From positions 112,249 through 176,248 of the forward strand of contig JAFEDH010000025.1 in NCBI GenBank assembly GCA_018241695.1: a stretch of 64,000 nucleotides of DNA, read 5' to 3'. This document shows, piece after piece, positions 17,320 through 27,188 of the stretch. The stretch is from Pseudomonadota bacterium (lineage in GTDB: Bacteria; Pseudomonadota; Gammaproteobacteria; Burkholderiales; Rhodocyclaceae). A program made the translations under genes and the position numbers. Below the pieces are notes generated by a model that did not search any database, had not been told where the DNA came from, and was given only the letters and a program-made list of their open reading frames with translations. How positions within the stretch are numbered: the first letter of the stretch is position 1; each line of letters opens with the position of its first letter.

Positions 17320-18450
17320 CTATTTCAACTGCTCGAAGAGCAAATTCAGAATCTTCTTTGATGTTGGCGATTTGTCCACGCCCCCTTCTCGGGTCAGCAC
17401 CTGAACGGTCGCGTTCTCACCATTGGCTTTCACATAAATACGATACTGGATACGATCAATGGTTGCTGGCGTATCACTCTTCCAGAAAGCCAGTTTGGAC
17501 AGCCAGCCGCCATCTTTCTGTTTCGACGCCATGTCCGGATCGGCATAACGCACATAGTAAAGACCCTGGCTGCGATCGCGATCCTCAACAGTGAATCCGA
17601 CACGATCCAGCGCCAATCCGACACGCCGCCAGGCACGGTCGAAGGATTCCAGCACCTCCAGCGTGCCACTCCCGTCATTACCCGCCAGATTAAGCTTGGC
17701 GCGCTCCTGAGCGCCCTCCGCCAGCATGGCGGCCGCCCGGGTTTCATCAACCCCCAGACGCACCATCAGGCGGCGCAGCATTTCTGCTTCCAGCCCAGGG
17801 TCGGCAGGACGCGGCTCCCAGCGGGTCTGATCCTTGCCCTCGGTGATATAGACCTCGTACATGCCACGATGACTGATGTAAATCTCGGTTGTCCCCGGTT
17901 GCTGCCCGGGTTCGAGACGGGTACGGAACTTGTCACGCTCGGGTGTCGAATACACATCATCAAATATCTTGCCCAGGGTATTGCGGATCACATCTTGTGG
18001 AATCTTGGCACGATCCTCGGCCCAATCGGTTTCCATCACACCAGCTTCCGGCCGCTCGACATTGATCAGGAAACCCATGTCCTGCCAGAATTCCTTGATC
18101 CGTGGCCACAGCTTGTCCGGGGTGCCGGGCACCACCAGCCAGCGCTGTGTTCCCGAACGTTCGATGTGCATCTTGTCGATTTGCGGCAGCACGTCCTGAG
18201 CGGTAGAAGCCCGGTTACCTCCGCGCTCGCTCGAATAGGTCGAAAAACTCGCAGCCCCCTTCGGATTACCGATATCGGGTACGGCATAACGCTCATCACG
18301 GCCCGGTGCCGACAGATCGGGAGGCACTTCCAGCGGAGGAAGCTGGCCGGCAGATTTATAGTCCACCTTTTTGGGTTCCAGGAGCGAAGTGCTGCAGGCT
18401 GATACCAGCAGGCCCAAACACAGCGACAGCAGCAAAGCCTTGTACTTCAT
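17320..18450 (-). CDS. bamC: BamC, outer-membrane assembly lipoprotein
   Basis: Accessory lipoprotein of the BAM complex that inserts beta-barrel proteins. The 376 residues show a lipobox VSAC with Cys19, the N-terminal unstructured segment that contacts BamD (DYKSAGQLPPLEVPPDLS), and two helix-grip domains. The PPLEVPPDL stretch is very typical of BamC. It directly follows dapA with a 25-base gap, as in E. coli (dapA-nlpB). Confidence 0.93.
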   Translation of the reverse strand: MKYKALLLSLCLGLLVSACSTSLLEPKKVDYKSAGQLPPLEVPPDLSAPGRDERYAVPDIGNPKGAASFSTYSSERGGNRASTAQDVLPQIDKMHIERSGTQRWLVVPGTPDKLWPRIKEFWQDMGFLINVERPEAGVMETDWAEDRAKIPQDVIRNTLGKIFDDVYSTPERDKFRTRLEPGQQPGTTEIYISHRGMYEVYITEGKDQTRWEPRPADPGLEAEMLRRLMVRLGVDETRAAAMLAEGAQERAKLNLAGNDGSGTLEVLESFDRAWRRVGLALDRVGFTVEDRDRSQGLYYVRYADPDMASKQKDGGWLSKLAFWKSDTPATIDRIQYRIYVKANGENATVQVLTREGGVDKSPTSKKILNLLFEQLK

Positions 18451-18475
18451 GGAGCTTTTCCTAGGTTGAAATCAA

Positions 18476-19354
18476 TCAAAGGGAGATGCCTGCCTCGTGC
18501 ATGGCGCCGCGGACACGGTCATGACATTCGGGAGACAGTGGTGTCAACGGCAGGCGGATACCTTCCGTTATCAGGCCCAGTTGCTGTACGGCCCATTTCA
18601 CAGGAATCGGATTGGCCTCGACAAAAAGCTGGCGATGGAGACCTTGCAGTCGATCATTGATTTTTCGCGCATCGGAAAGATGCCCTGCCAGTGCGGCACT
18701 GCACATCTCGTGCATCAGCCGTGGTGTCACATTGGCAGTAACCGAAATCGTACCGTGGCCACCCAGTAGCATCAACGCCAGGGCGGTACCGTCATCCCCG
18801 CTGTAAATGGCGAAATCGCGAGGGGCCCGTCTGATCAGATCGGCGCCCCGCTCAATGTTGCCGGTGGCATCCTTCACGCCCACGATACCGGGCACCCCGG
18901 CGAGCCGCAAGGTCGTATCGTTATGCATGTCCGCCACCGTACGACCCGGCACGTTGTACAGGATCAAAGGCAGGTCAACCGCCTCCGCAATCGCCTTGAA
19001 ATGGCGATACAGGCCTTCCTGGGTCGGACGGTTGTAATAGGGCACCACCGAAAGATGGGCAACTGCACCGGACTGCCTCGCAAACTCCGCCAGTTCGATG
19101 GCTTCCCGGGTCGAATTGGCGCCCGTACCCGCGATCACAGGAACCCGGCCTGCCACATGATCGACAGTCGTCTGGATCAGCGTGCAGTGTTCTTCCACGT
19201 CGACGGTCGGTGACTCGCCCGTGGTTCCCACCACGACGAAAGCGTCGGATCCCTCGGCGATATGCCAATCGAGCAGACGCCGGAGCCCTGGCAGATCAAG
19301 GCTGCCATCGACGAGCATGGGTGTAACGATGGCGGGAATGGAACCGGTAATCAT
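18476..19354 (-). CDS. dapA: 4-hydroxy-tetrahydrodipicolinate synthase
   Basis: Condenses pyruvate with aspartate semialdehyde, first committed step to lysine and meso-diaminopimelate. The 292 residues form a TIM barrel; Lys161 (GVKDATGN) is the Schiff-base lysine and Tyr133 (YNVPGRT) the catalytic tyrosine, both at exactly the E. coli numbers. GTTGESPT at 43-50 supplies the pyruvate-binding Thr pair. It is upstream of bamC in an apparent two-gene operon. Confidence 0.97.
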   Translation of the reverse strand: MITGSIPAIVTPMLVDGSLDLPGLRRLLDWHIAEGSDAFVVVGTTGESPTVDVEEHCTLIQTTVDHVAGRVPVIAGTGANSTREAIELAEFARQSGAVAHLSVVPYYNRPTQEGLYRHFKAIAEAVDLPLILYNVPGRTVADMHNDTTLRLAGVPGIVGVKDATGNIERGADLIRRAPRDFAIYSGDDGTALALMLLGGHGTISVTANVTPRLMHEMCSAALAGHLSDARKINDRLQGLHRQLFVEANPIPVKWAVQQLGLITEGIRLPLTPLSPECHDRVRGAMHEAGISL

Positions 19355-19477
19355 GTGCTGTAAAGCGAAAGGTTCAAGTCCGCCATTCTAACCCGATAAA
19401 TTTTTTCGGCCTGCCTGGCCAGAGCGAAGCGGACATCCATCCACTCCGATCTTTCGGATGCCGAAAGATCTGTCGCA

Positions 19478-20401
19478 TCAAAGATCCTCCAGCGTCTTGA
19501 TGTAGACCGCAACACTCCGCCCCAGTGCCGACAGCGCATAGCCTCCCTCCAGCAATGAAACCACACGCCCGCCCGCGGAAGCCCGGGCGACATCGCGCAC
19601 CTGCTGCGCTACCCAGGCGTAATCGGCATCCACCAGCCCCAGCGAAGCCATATCGTCCTCGCAGTGTGCATCGAATCCGGCTGAAACCAGGATCAATTCA
19701 GGCGCGAACTCCCGTAACCTGGGCAGCCAGACCGTCTCTGCCGCGGCACGGAAGCCCTCCCCGCGCGTTCCTGCCTTGAGCGGAACATTGCACATGTTCG
19801 TGGCCGGATGGTCCGTACCGCAATAGGGATAAAAAGGGTGCTGAAAACTCCCCACCATCAACACCCTCCGATCACCGGAAAAAATCTGCTCCGTACCATT
19901 GCCGTGATGCACATCGAAATCGACGATGGCAACCCGTTCCACACCCCAGACTGCCATGGCATGGGCCGCGGCCAGCGCAATATTGTTGAAAAAGCAGAAT
20001 CCCATGGCCCTTGCCCGTTCCGCATGATGCCCGGGGGGGCGTACCGCACAAAAAGCATGATTCGCCTCACCCCGCATCACCATGTCAACGCCCAGGATAC
20101 CGGCCCCGGCCGCACGGCGGGCCGCATTCCAGGTACCCGCACTCATGGCGGTATCAGGATCAAGATGCACAATTCCCTCGACTGGAGCGGATTCACGCAA
20201 ATACGCCAGATATCGTTCGGGGTGGATTCTTCGCAACTGCTCATCGGTTGCATAGGGAGCATCAAGATGCGCCAGATACACATCCAGCCCCGCAGCGATC
20301 AGACGATCGCTGATGGCAGCCAGACGCTGTGGACTTTCTGGATGGATACTCCCCATATCGTGCCTGAGACACTCGGGATGAGAGATGAAAACGGTAGTCA
20401 T
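19478..20401 (-). CDS. Histone-deacetylase-family (AcuC/HDAC-like) zinc amidohydrolase
   Basis: Family members remove acetyl groups from lysines, polyamines or small amides. In 307 residues the class II HDAC landmarks are all present: RPPGHHAERARAMGFC (His125-His126), DFDVHHGNG with zinc ligands Asp163 and His165, AGFDAH with zinc ligand Asp244, and a late GGY (LEGGYALSAL). The active site therefore looks intact; the substrate is unknown. It is on the same strand as dapA-bamC and divergent from moxR (62 bases apart). Confidence 0.88.
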   Translation of the reverse strand: MTTVFISHPECLRHDMGSIHPESPQRLAAISDRLIAAGLDVYLAHLDAPYATDEQLRRIHPERYLAYLRESAPVEGIVHLDPDTAMSAGTWNAARRAAGAGILGVDMVMRGEANHAFCAVRPPGHHAERARAMGFCFFNNIALAAAHAMAVWGVERVAIVDFDVHHGNGTEQIFSGDRRVLMVGSFQHPFYPYCGTDHPATNMCNVPLKAGTRGEGFRAAAETVWLPRLREFAPELILVSAGFDAHCEDDMASLGLVDADYAWVAQQVRDVARASAGGRVVSLLEGGYALSALGRSVAVYIKTLEDL

Positions 20402-20463
20402 GGCGGCAATGGCATACTGTAGCCCGATACAAGAGATTGATTATCACCCGGCTCGATTCCTTC

Positions 20464-21396
20464 ATGCGCACACAGGACCACAACACCCTGCAGCAGGTAC
20501 TCCAAACCGCCAGCACCATCATTCTTGGCAAGACCTACCAGATCCGTCTCGCCCTGGCCTGTCTTCTGGCGCGTGGGCACCTCCTGATCGAAGATGTACC
20601 CGGCGTCGGCAAAACCACGCTGGCCCATGTACTGGCCCACCTGTTGGGACTGGAATTCCAGCGTATCCAGTTCACCAGTGATCTGCTGCCTGCCGACATT
20701 CTCGGCGTATCGATCTTTGATCGGGAGCACAGCAGCTTCTGCTTTCACCCCGGCCCCATCTTTGCCCAGCTGATCCTCGCCGACGAAGTGAACCGGGCCA
20801 CGCCCAAGGCGCAAAGCGCCCTGCTCGAAGCAATGGAAGAACGGCAAGTCACCGCCGAGGGCCAGACCCGGCCTCTGCCCGAGCCTTTTTTTGTCATCGC
20901 CACCCAGAACCCTTCCCACCAGGTTGGCACCTTTCCCCTGCCCGAATCCCAGCTCGACCGTTTTCTGATGCGTATCGCCCTGGGTTACCCCGACCGGGCC
21001 GCCGAACGGGAACTGCTCGCCGGTGCCGATCGGCGCGCCATGATCGCCGGCCTGACCCCCGTACTCACTCCCGAAACCCTGATCACGCTGCAAGGCGCCG
21101 TTGCAAACGTGCACGCCGCACCGTCATTGATCGACTATGTCCAGGCACTCGCCGAGCACACCCGGCATTGCGGAGAATTTGTTACCGGCCTTTCTCCCCG
21201 CTCGGCATTGGGATTGCTTTCCGCAGCCAGAGCCTGGGCTCTGATCGATACCCGAGATCATGTCCTGCCCGAAGATATCCAGGCCGTACTCCCCGCCATT
21301 GCCGGACACCGGCTGCATCCTGCGGCCGGTACGACCTCAGCCCCGGGCAGTGCGGAAATCGCCCGCCGTCTGATCGAATCCGTGCCCCTGCCTTGA
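20464..21396 (+). CDS. MoxR-family AAA+ ATPase
   Basis: MoxR ATPases act as chaperones for partner proteins, often encoded next to DUF58 and transglutaminase genes as here. The 310-residue protein has Walker A DVPGVGKTT (44-52), Walker B LILADEVNRA, sensor-1 ATQNPSHQVGTFPLPESQLDRF and the C-terminal lid with GLSPRSALGLL. I start at ATG 20464 rather than the TTG at 20437. Its stop overlaps the next start (TTGA), so translation is coupled. Confidence 0.92.
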   Translation: MRTQDHNTLQQVLQTASTIILGKTYQIRLALACLLARGHLLIEDVPGVGKTTLAHVLAHLLGLEFQRIQFTSDLLPADILGVSIFDREHSSFCFHPGPIFAQLILADEVNRATPKAQSALLEAMEERQVTAEGQTRPLPEPFFVIATQNPSHQVGTFPLPESQLDRFLMRIALGYPDRAAERELLAGADRRAMIAGLTPVLTPETLITLQGAVANVHAAPSLIDYVQALAEHTRHCGEFVTGLSPRSALGLLSAARAWALIDTRDHVLPEDIQAVLPAIAGHRLHPAAGTTSAPGSAEIARRLIESVPLP

Positions 21397-22361
21397 GTCT
21401 GCGCGAGCGCCTGCGCCAGCGTTTTTTCATCTGGGCGTTACGGGGCCGCCCTCCCGAGCCTTCTCCCGTTTTGCTGACCCAGCGCCGGGTCTATGTGCTT
21501 CCCACCCGCCCCGGCCTCGCCTTCGGCATTTCCCTCATCATCATGCTGATAGGGGCCATCAACTACAGCCTCAGCCTCGGCCATGGTCTGGTTTTTCTGC
21601 TGGCCGGACTGGGGATCAGCACCATCCTCGCCACCTTCCGCAATCTCGTGCACCTTCGCATCGAACCCGGCCATGCGGAACCCGTCTTCGCTGGCGACCC
21701 TGCCCTGTTCGGCCTGATTCTGCGCAACACCCGCGATACCGGACGTCCACAACTGCGCGTATGGGCGGGAGATGGCCCGCCGATCGTCGTCGATATCCCC
21801 GGCAACGACAGTATTGAAGCCCTTCTGCCCGTCGATACCCGTCGACGCGGATGGCTGTCACTGCCCAGGGTAACGCTGGAAACCGTCTATCCACTGGGAC
21901 TCATCCGTACCTGGGCCTATGCCGCTCCTGCCCAGCGCTGCCTGATCTACCCTGCTCCCGCAGCGGAAGCTCCCCCGCTGCCAACGGGGAATGGAGATCA
22001 GCAAGGCCGCCTGCGCCAGAACAAAGGTAATGATGACTTCATCGGCCTGCGCAATCATCAGGCCGGTGAATCCCTGCAGCACGTTGCCTGGAAGGCTGCG
22101 GCACGTCAGCCGGATGCGCCCCTGCTCGCCAAGCAGTTTGGCGGCGAGAGTGCGCTATCCCTCTACTTCGACTGGGATGCGCTGCCCCCGGATCTTGATG
22201 TCGAGCAACGGCTGTCCATCCTCGTTCGCTGGATCTGCGATGCCCACCGGGCAGGCATGGCCTGGGGCCTGCGCATGCCGCCACTGCAACTCGAACCGGA
22301 TAGCGGTGATGCCCATTTTCACCGCAGTCTAAAGATCCTGGCGCTTCATGGCCAAAGCTGA
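21393..22361 (+). CDS. DUF58 domain membrane protein
   Basis: DUF58 proteins combine two N-terminal membrane helices with a vWA-like domain and accompany MoxR ATPases. The 322 residues include helices at about 48-85 (IIMLIGAINYSLSLGHGL, then LLAGLGISTIL) and the DUF58 signature: GNDDFIGLRNHQAGESLQHVAWKAAAR (about 212-238). The start is TTG at 21393, overlapping the moxR stop; no ATG is available before the first helix. Its end overlaps tgpA by 14 bases. A bridging role between MoxR and TgpA is inferred. Confidence 0.88.
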   Translation: MSLRERLRQRFFIWALRGRPPEPSPVLLTQRRVYVLPTRPGLAFGISLIIMLIGAINYSLSLGHGLVFLLAGLGISTILATFRNLVHLRIEPGHAEPVFAGDPALFGLILRNTRDTGRPQLRVWAGDGPPIVVDIPGNDSIEALLPVDTRRRGWLSLPRVTLETVYPLGLIRTWAYAAPAQRCLIYPAPAAEAPPLPTGNGDQQGRLRQNKGNDDFIGLRNHQAGESLQHVAWKAAARQPDAPLLAKQFGGESALSLYFDWDALPPDLDVEQRLSILVRWICDAHRAGMAWGLRMPPLQLEPDSGDAHFHRSLKILALHGQS

Positions 22362-24315
22362 AGTCGCCTTTGTCCCGCTCAGCCAGCATCAAACCTTGTG
22401 GCTGGTATCGGCTGCGATCGGCGTACTCCTGCCTCTGGCCCCCTATCTACCCTACTGGCTGGATACCCTGGCCGGTCTTGCCCTGTTCACCCGGGGATGG
22501 CTGCTGTACCGTCGATTCTCCCTTCCTCCGGGCTGGCTGATCAATCTGGTGGCGCTGGCGGGAATGGCTGGCGTCGGCCTGCATTACCACACGCTATTCG
22601 GCAAGGATCCGGATGTTGCGCTCCTGGCCCTGTTCCTGGCACTGAAGCTATTCGAGATGCGCAGCCGGCGCGATGCCTATGTAGCGATCCTGCTCCAGTT
22701 TTTCCTGATCCTTTCGCAGTTCTTCTATACCCAGAGCCTCCTTACCGGCGCCACGATGCTGATCACCGTGCTGCTGGTGGTTTCCTCGATGGCGGCACTC
22801 AACCGTGATGACCAGACCGTGCGCCAGCAACTGCGTGTGGCCGCCAGGCTGCTCCTGCAGGCGATTCCCTTCATGCTGGCCCTGTTCATCTTTTTCCCTC
22901 GTGTCGCCGGCCCCCTCTGGGGCCTTCCGGCCGATGCCTATGGGGGAATGACGGGTCTTGCCGACTCCATGGCACCTGGCTCCATCAGCCAGCTCACACT
23001 CTCGGACGCCATCGCCTTCCGTGTCCGCTTCGAAGGCCCGGTGCCGGCCCGGCATGCCCTGTACTGGCGCGGCCCGGTCATGAACGATTTTGATGGGCAA
23101 ACCTGGCGCATCGACCGCACCCCGCTTCTGGAACACCTGCCCTATCGTGTCGATGGCGCCACTGTGGGCTACGAAGTCACCCTCGAACCCCACAACCGCT
23201 ACTGGCTCTTCGCTCTCGAGATGCCGGCGACGATCGCGCCGGAAGGCGTCTTCAGCGCGGATTTTCAGATGTTCGCCCGGGGTCCGGTCCGTACCCGCAT
23301 CCGCTATTCCCTGCGTTCCTCGCTGGAACAGCGTACCGGTCTGGACGAAACAGCAGAAACTCTCGACCGCGCCAGACGCCTGCCCCCCGACATCAACCCG
23401 CGGGCACGGGAACTGGCCCGGGAACTACGCATCGGACCGGGCGGACGCCGCCGGAGCGATGCAAGCGTGGCTGCGGCGCTGCTGGCGCGTTATCGGGAGC
23501 AGCCTTTCGTCTATACCCTGACCCCGCCGCTGCTGGGGCACGACAGCGTGGACCAGTTCCTGTTCGATACCCGGCGTGGTTTCTGCGAGCACTACGCTTC
23601 CAGCTTCGTCTTCGTCATGCGTGCTGCCGGCATTCCCGCCCGCGTGGTCACCGGCTATCAGGGTGGAGAAATCAATCCTGTGGATGGCTACCTTCTGGTG
23701 CGCCAGCTGGATGCCCATGCCTGGGCCGAAATCTGGTTACAAGGCCGGGGCTGGCAGCGGGTAGACCCGACAGCCGCCATCGCGCCCAACCGGGTCGAGG
23801 AAAATCTCGCCGCCGTCATTCCCGCCAGCGAACCCCTGCCTCTCCTGAGCCGTCCGGAAATGGACTGGCTGCGCCAGGCACGCTTTCGCTGGGAAGCCAT
23901 CAGCAATCGCTGGAATCAATGGGTGCTCGGCTACGATACACAGCGCCAGCTTGGCCTGATGCGCGCCCTGGGCATGAATGATCCGGACTGGCGCTCGCTC
24001 GCCTCGATCCTGGCCATACTCTGCGGCGGGTTGACCCTTGCTTTCGCAGGGTGGGCCCTGCGCCAGTGGCATCGACCGGATCCGGTTCAGGCCCAATGGC
24101 AGCGCTTCAGCAAAAAGCTTGCGGCATACAAACTGTCCCGGCATCCTTGGGAAGGCTCACGGGACTATTCTCGCCGGGTTCGGGCCGGCATCCCCGGGAG
24201 GGACGGGGAAATCGAGGCCATTTGCACCCTTTATGAAGCGCTGCGCTACGGTAGATTGGCGGGTGCTGGCCAACTCGCCGAGCTGCGCCAGCGCATCAAC
24301 GATTTTCGTCCATGA
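22348..24315 (+). CDS. tgpA: TgpA-like membrane transglutaminase (DUF3488 + transglutaminase core)
   Basis: TgpA-type proteins have a membrane-embedded N-terminus and a periplasmic transglutaminase-like domain; in Pseudomonas aeruginosa the homologue is essential. The 655 residues show a block of hydrophobic helices up to about 185 (DUF3488), a periplasmic region with an intact papain-like triad Cys413 (GFCEHYASSF), His457 (DAHAWAEIW) and Asp473 (WQRVDPTAA), one more helix near 555, and a short cytoplasmic DUF4129-like tail. It overlaps DUF58 by 14 bases and mltB by 4 bases. Confidence 0.92.
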   Translation: MAKAEVAFVPLSQHQTLWLVSAAIGVLLPLAPYLPYWLDTLAGLALFTRGWLLYRRFSLPPGWLINLVALAGMAGVGLHYHTLFGKDPDVALLALFLALKLFEMRSRRDAYVAILLQFFLILSQFFYTQSLLTGATMLITVLLVVSSMAALNRDDQTVRQQLRVAARLLLQAIPFMLALFIFFPRVAGPLWGLPADAYGGMTGLADSMAPGSISQLTLSDAIAFRVRFEGPVPARHALYWRGPVMNDFDGQTWRIDRTPLLEHLPYRVDGATVGYEVTLEPHNRYWLFALEMPATIAPEGVFSADFQMFARGPVRTRIRYSLRSSLEQRTGLDETAETLDRARRLPPDINPRARELARELRIGPGGRRRSDASVAAALLARYREQPFVYTLTPPLLGHDSVDQFLFDTRRGFCEHYASSFVFVMRAAGIPARVVTGYQGGEINPVDGYLLVRQLDAHAWAEIWLQGRGWQRVDPTAAIAPNRVEENLAAVIPASEPLPLLSRPEMDWLRQARFRWEAISNRWNQWVLGYDTQRQLGLMRALGMNDPDWRSLASILAILCGGLTLAFAGWALRQWHRPDPVQAQWQRFSKKLAAYKLSRHPWEGSRDYSRRVRAGIPGRDGEIEAICTLYEALRYGRLAGAGQLAELRQRINDFRP

Positions 24316-25331
24316 CCCGCCTGACCTATCTTTTATTGCTCGCCACCCTGCCGGGCATGGCGTTCTCCTCGACTGTCGCCGACAGCTATGCCGACCGCCC
24401 CGAAGCTCGGACATTCGCCGCGGATATGGAGCGGGAATATGGCATCCCCGCCGGCCAGACCCTGGATCTGTTGGCCCATGCGCGACCCGTCACCGCCGTG
24501 CTCAAGGCCATCCAGCCACCCGCCAACCCGGCCATCCGCTCCTGGCGCAGCTACCGCAGCCGCTTCGTCGAACCCCGACGCATCGCGGCGGGACTGCGTT
24601 TCTGGCAGGCCCACGCCGCCACCCTGGCCCGCGCCGAGGCCGAGTACGGTGTCCCGCAGGATATTGTGGTCGCCATCATCGGGGTCGAAACCATCTACGG
24701 CAAACACATGGGCCGGTTCCAGACCCTCTCGGCCCTGGCCACCCTTGCCTTCGACTATCCGCCCCGCGCCGAGCTGTTCCGCCACGAACTGGAATCCCTG
24801 CTGCTCCTGGCCCGGGAGCAGAACCGCAGCGTCCTGAGTTACCAGGGCTCCTACGCCGGCGCCCTCGGTCTGCCCCAGTTTCTTCCCAGCAGCGAACGCC
24901 GCTACGCGGTGGATTTCGATGGTGACGGAAAGGTGGATCTGGCAACCAGCGCTGCCGATGCCATCGGCAGCGTGGCCCACTTCCTGGCGGAGCATGGATG
25001 GGAAAAGGGAGGCCCCATCCTGACACCCGCCACCGTGAGTGGAGAAAAAGCGGAGCTGCTGCTGGCCGAAGGCATTGAACCCAAACGCATGGCCGGCGAT
25101 CTGGCGGCCTTTGGCGTGGAAGCACCCGACGCCCCCGTCGGCGCCGCCGCCCTGATCGACTACGTAACCCCCGACGCAGCCACCGAATACCGGCTCGGCT
25201 ATCACAACTTCTACGTCATCACCCGCTACAACCGCAGCAGTTTCTACGCAACCGCAGTTGCCGATCTCGCCGAGGCCCTGCGCCAGGCCAGAGGTTCAGA
25301 GAACCGCGTCATGCCCAACGCCATCCCTTGA
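24312..25331 (+). CDS. mltB: MltB-like lytic murein transglycosylase
   Basis: Cuts the MurNAc-GlcNAc bond of peptidoglycan to give 1,6-anhydro ends. In 339 residues: signal peptide (about 1-19, no lipobox Cys, so probably soluble periplasmic rather than a lipoprotein like E. coli MltB), then the SLT/MltB_2 domain with catalytic Glu126 in GVETIYGK, and [14 protein letters not shown] (about 178-191). It starts inside the tgpA stop (ATGA). Its last 36 bases overlap the 3' end of convergent rpoS. Confidence 0.93.
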   Translation: MTRLTYLLLLATLPGMAFSSTVADSYADRPEARTFAADMEREYGIPAGQTLDLLAHARPVTAVLKAIQPPANPAIRSWRSYRSRFVEPRRIAAGLRFWQAHAATLARAEAEYGVPQDIVVAIIGVETIYGKHMGRFQTLSALATLAFDYPPRAELFRHELESLLLLAREQNRSVLSYQGSYAGALGLPQFLPSSERRYAVDFDGDGKVDLATSAADAIGSVAHFLAEHGWEKGGPILTPATVSGEKAELLLAEGIEPKRMAGDLAAFGVEAPDAPVGAAALIDYVTPDAATEYRLGYHNFYVITRYNRSSFYATAVADLAEALRQARGSENRVMPNAIP

Positions 25332-26225
25332 GAGACGGCGGCGCAACGCCTGCAACGCTTCCATCTGGATCTGGCGCACCCGCTCGCGGGTCACACCCAT
25401 TTCCGCCGCAATGGTTTCAAGGGTCGCTGCATCGTGGCCGTTGAGACCATAACGTCGCTCCACCACCTGACGCTGCCGATCAGACAACTCGCCGACCCAG
25501 CCACCCATGCGATCCTCGATTTCGTGCCGGGCAACCCGATTTTCCGGGCCGGGCTCCATTTCATCGGCGATGGCATCACCCACCGTCAGATCCGGATCGA
25601 TATCGAGTGGCGTATCCAGCGAACCGGTACGCTCGGACAGCGTCAGGATATGGCGAATCTCATCCACCGGTTTGTCCAGGATGCGAGCCACTTCCTCCGG
25701 ACCATGACGGATCGAGCTGTCGGCGCAATCGAGCTGGCGCAGGGTACGCAGCACCGCGTTCAGTTCCTTGACCACATGCACCGGCAGGCGGATGGTGCGT
25801 GACTGATTCATGATGGCCCGCTCGATGTTCTGACGGATCCACCAGGTGGCGTAGGTCGAGAAACGGAAGCCCCGCTCGGGGTCGAACTTTTCCAGTGCAT
25901 GGATCAGCCCCAGATTACCTTCCTCGATCAGATCATCCAGCGCCATGCCACGGTTCTGGTAATGGCGGGCAATGCTGACCACCAGGCGCAGGTTGGATTC
26001 GATCATTTTCTGCCGTGCCGGGAAATCCCCCTGTACCACCCGGCGTGCCAGCCGCCGTTCATCATCTGCGCAAAGCAACGGATTGACACCGATCTCGTTG
26101 AGATAGAGCTGGGTGATGTCTTCGAGATACCCGACCGCAGGATCATCGTGCAGCGGGGAATCTTCTCCGACCGCCATCAACGGCGGTTCTCGAAATTCAG
26201 CTTCGGTTACCCGCTGTTCTTTCAT
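25296..26225 (-). CDS. rpoS: RNA polymerase sigma factor RpoS (sigma-38)
   Basis: Master sigma factor of stationary phase and general stress. The 309 residues contain region 1.2 ([11 protein letters not shown]), the region 2 core ([40 protein letters not shown]), region 3 ([15 protein letters not shown]) and region 4 HTH ([19 protein letters not shown]). I choose ATG 26225, since GGAGGTG sits just before it; an ATG 12 bases upstream lacks such a site. Position after nlpD and surE-pcm is the classical rpoS locus. The 3' end overlaps mltB by 36 bases. Confidence 0.96.
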   Translation of the reverse strand: MKEQRVTEAEFREPPLMAVGEDSPLHDDPAVGYLEDITQLYLNEIGVNPLLCADDERRLARRVVQGDFPARQKMIESNLRLVVSIARHYQNRGMALDDLIEEGNLGLIHALEKFDPERGFRFSTYATWWIRQNIERAIMNQSRTIRLPVHVVKELNAVLRTLRQLDCADSSIRHGPEEVARILDKPVDEIRHILTLSERTGSLDTPLDIDPDLTVGDAIADEMEPGPENRVARHEIEDRMGGWVGELSDRQRQVVERRYGLNGHDAATLETIAAEMGVTRERVRQIQMEALQALRRRLSRDGVGHDAVL

Positions 26226-26258
26226 TTCACCTCCCATGCGCAGGGGATCGACCCGCCC

Positions 26259-27188
26259 TTAGCGCTTCGGCAAAAACTGCAAAGGATTGACCGGTACACC
26301 CAGGCGCCTGATCTCGAAATGGAGCTTGGGTTGATCACTATCGGAACTTCCCACTTCGGCCAGCTTTTGGCCACGTGTCACCTGTTGTTCTTCTTTCACC
26401 AGAATCTGGCTGTTATGACCATAGACGCTGGAAAAGTTGCCTTCATGCTTGACGATGACCATCCTGCCATATCCACGCAGGGTGCCGACATAGATCACCT
26501 TTCCGTCCGCTGCGGCATTGACCGGATCTCCCTGCTTTCCTGCCAGATCGATCCCCTTGTTGTGACCTTCGCTAAAAGTATTGATCAGCGCACCCGCGGC
26601 GGGCCAGGCCCAGACCAGATCACCAGCGGCGGCGGCCGACTGGGCCGGAACTGGCGCCGATGTAGCCGTTGTCGTGGGAGCGGCCGAGGTGGCGGCTGAT
26701 TTTTCCACAGACCCCGGCATCTCGCCTTTCTGCGCCTGGGCCCATGCCGTATCCGAATAAGGTATCTTCCCGCCCCTCGGTTCGCGCTTGATGCCGGCGC
26801 TGGCCTGGACGGCAGCCCCGGTTGTCCCTCCACTTTCCTGAACACCAGGTGGCGGCGCTACCGGGCGAGTTTCGGCAACGCCGGAATCACTCCCGGGGGC
26901 CACGACACGCAACTGCTGACCCACAAAAATCCTGTTGGGGTCTTCAAGGCTGTTCCAGGTAGCCAGTTCGCGATAGGACGTGCCATGATCGAGGGCGATG
27001 CTGTACAGCGTGTCGCCCTTTTTCACCAGGTAATAGCCAGCAGGCACAGTGACCGGAGCCGCAGGCGTCACTGGTGCGGAAACTGCACGGGCGACACCGC
27101 GATTCTCGACCGGGGCCGGTGCATTGTTGCTACCCGCACAAGCCGCCAGTACGAATGAAACCGCAACAGCGACGAGTCGGCGCCTCAT
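26259..27188 (-). CDS. nlpD: NlpD-like LysM/LytM lipoprotein (amidase activator)
   Basis: NlpD activates the cell-splitting amidase AmiC at the septum. In 309 residues: lipobox LAAC with Cys17, one LysM (about 52-96, YYLVKKGDTLYSIA), a low-complexity Ala/Pro/Thr linker, and a C-terminal M23 domain (about 205-306). The first zinc histidine of true M23 peptidases is Asn here (NKGIDLA) while YGHNS and LHFEI are kept, as in E. coli NlpD; it is thus probably a regulator, not an enzyme. The stop is 33 bases before rpoS; in other bacteria the main rpoS promoter lies inside nlpD. Confidence 0.94.
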   Translation of the reverse strand: MRRRLVAVAVSFVLAACAGSNNAPAPVENRGVARAVSAPVTPAAPVTVPAGYYLVKKGDTLYSIALDHGTSYRELATWNSLEDPNRIFVGQQLRVVAPGSDSGVAETRPVAPPPGVQESGGTTGAAVQASAGIKREPRGGKIPYSDTAWAQAQKGEMPGSVEKSAATSAAPTTTATSAPVPAQSAAAAGDLVWAWPAAGALINTFSEGHNKGIDLAGKQGDPVNAAADGKVIYVGTLRGYGRMVIVKHEGNFSSVYGHNSQILVKEEQQVTRGQKLAEVGSSDSDQPKLHFEIRRLGVPVNPLQFLPKR

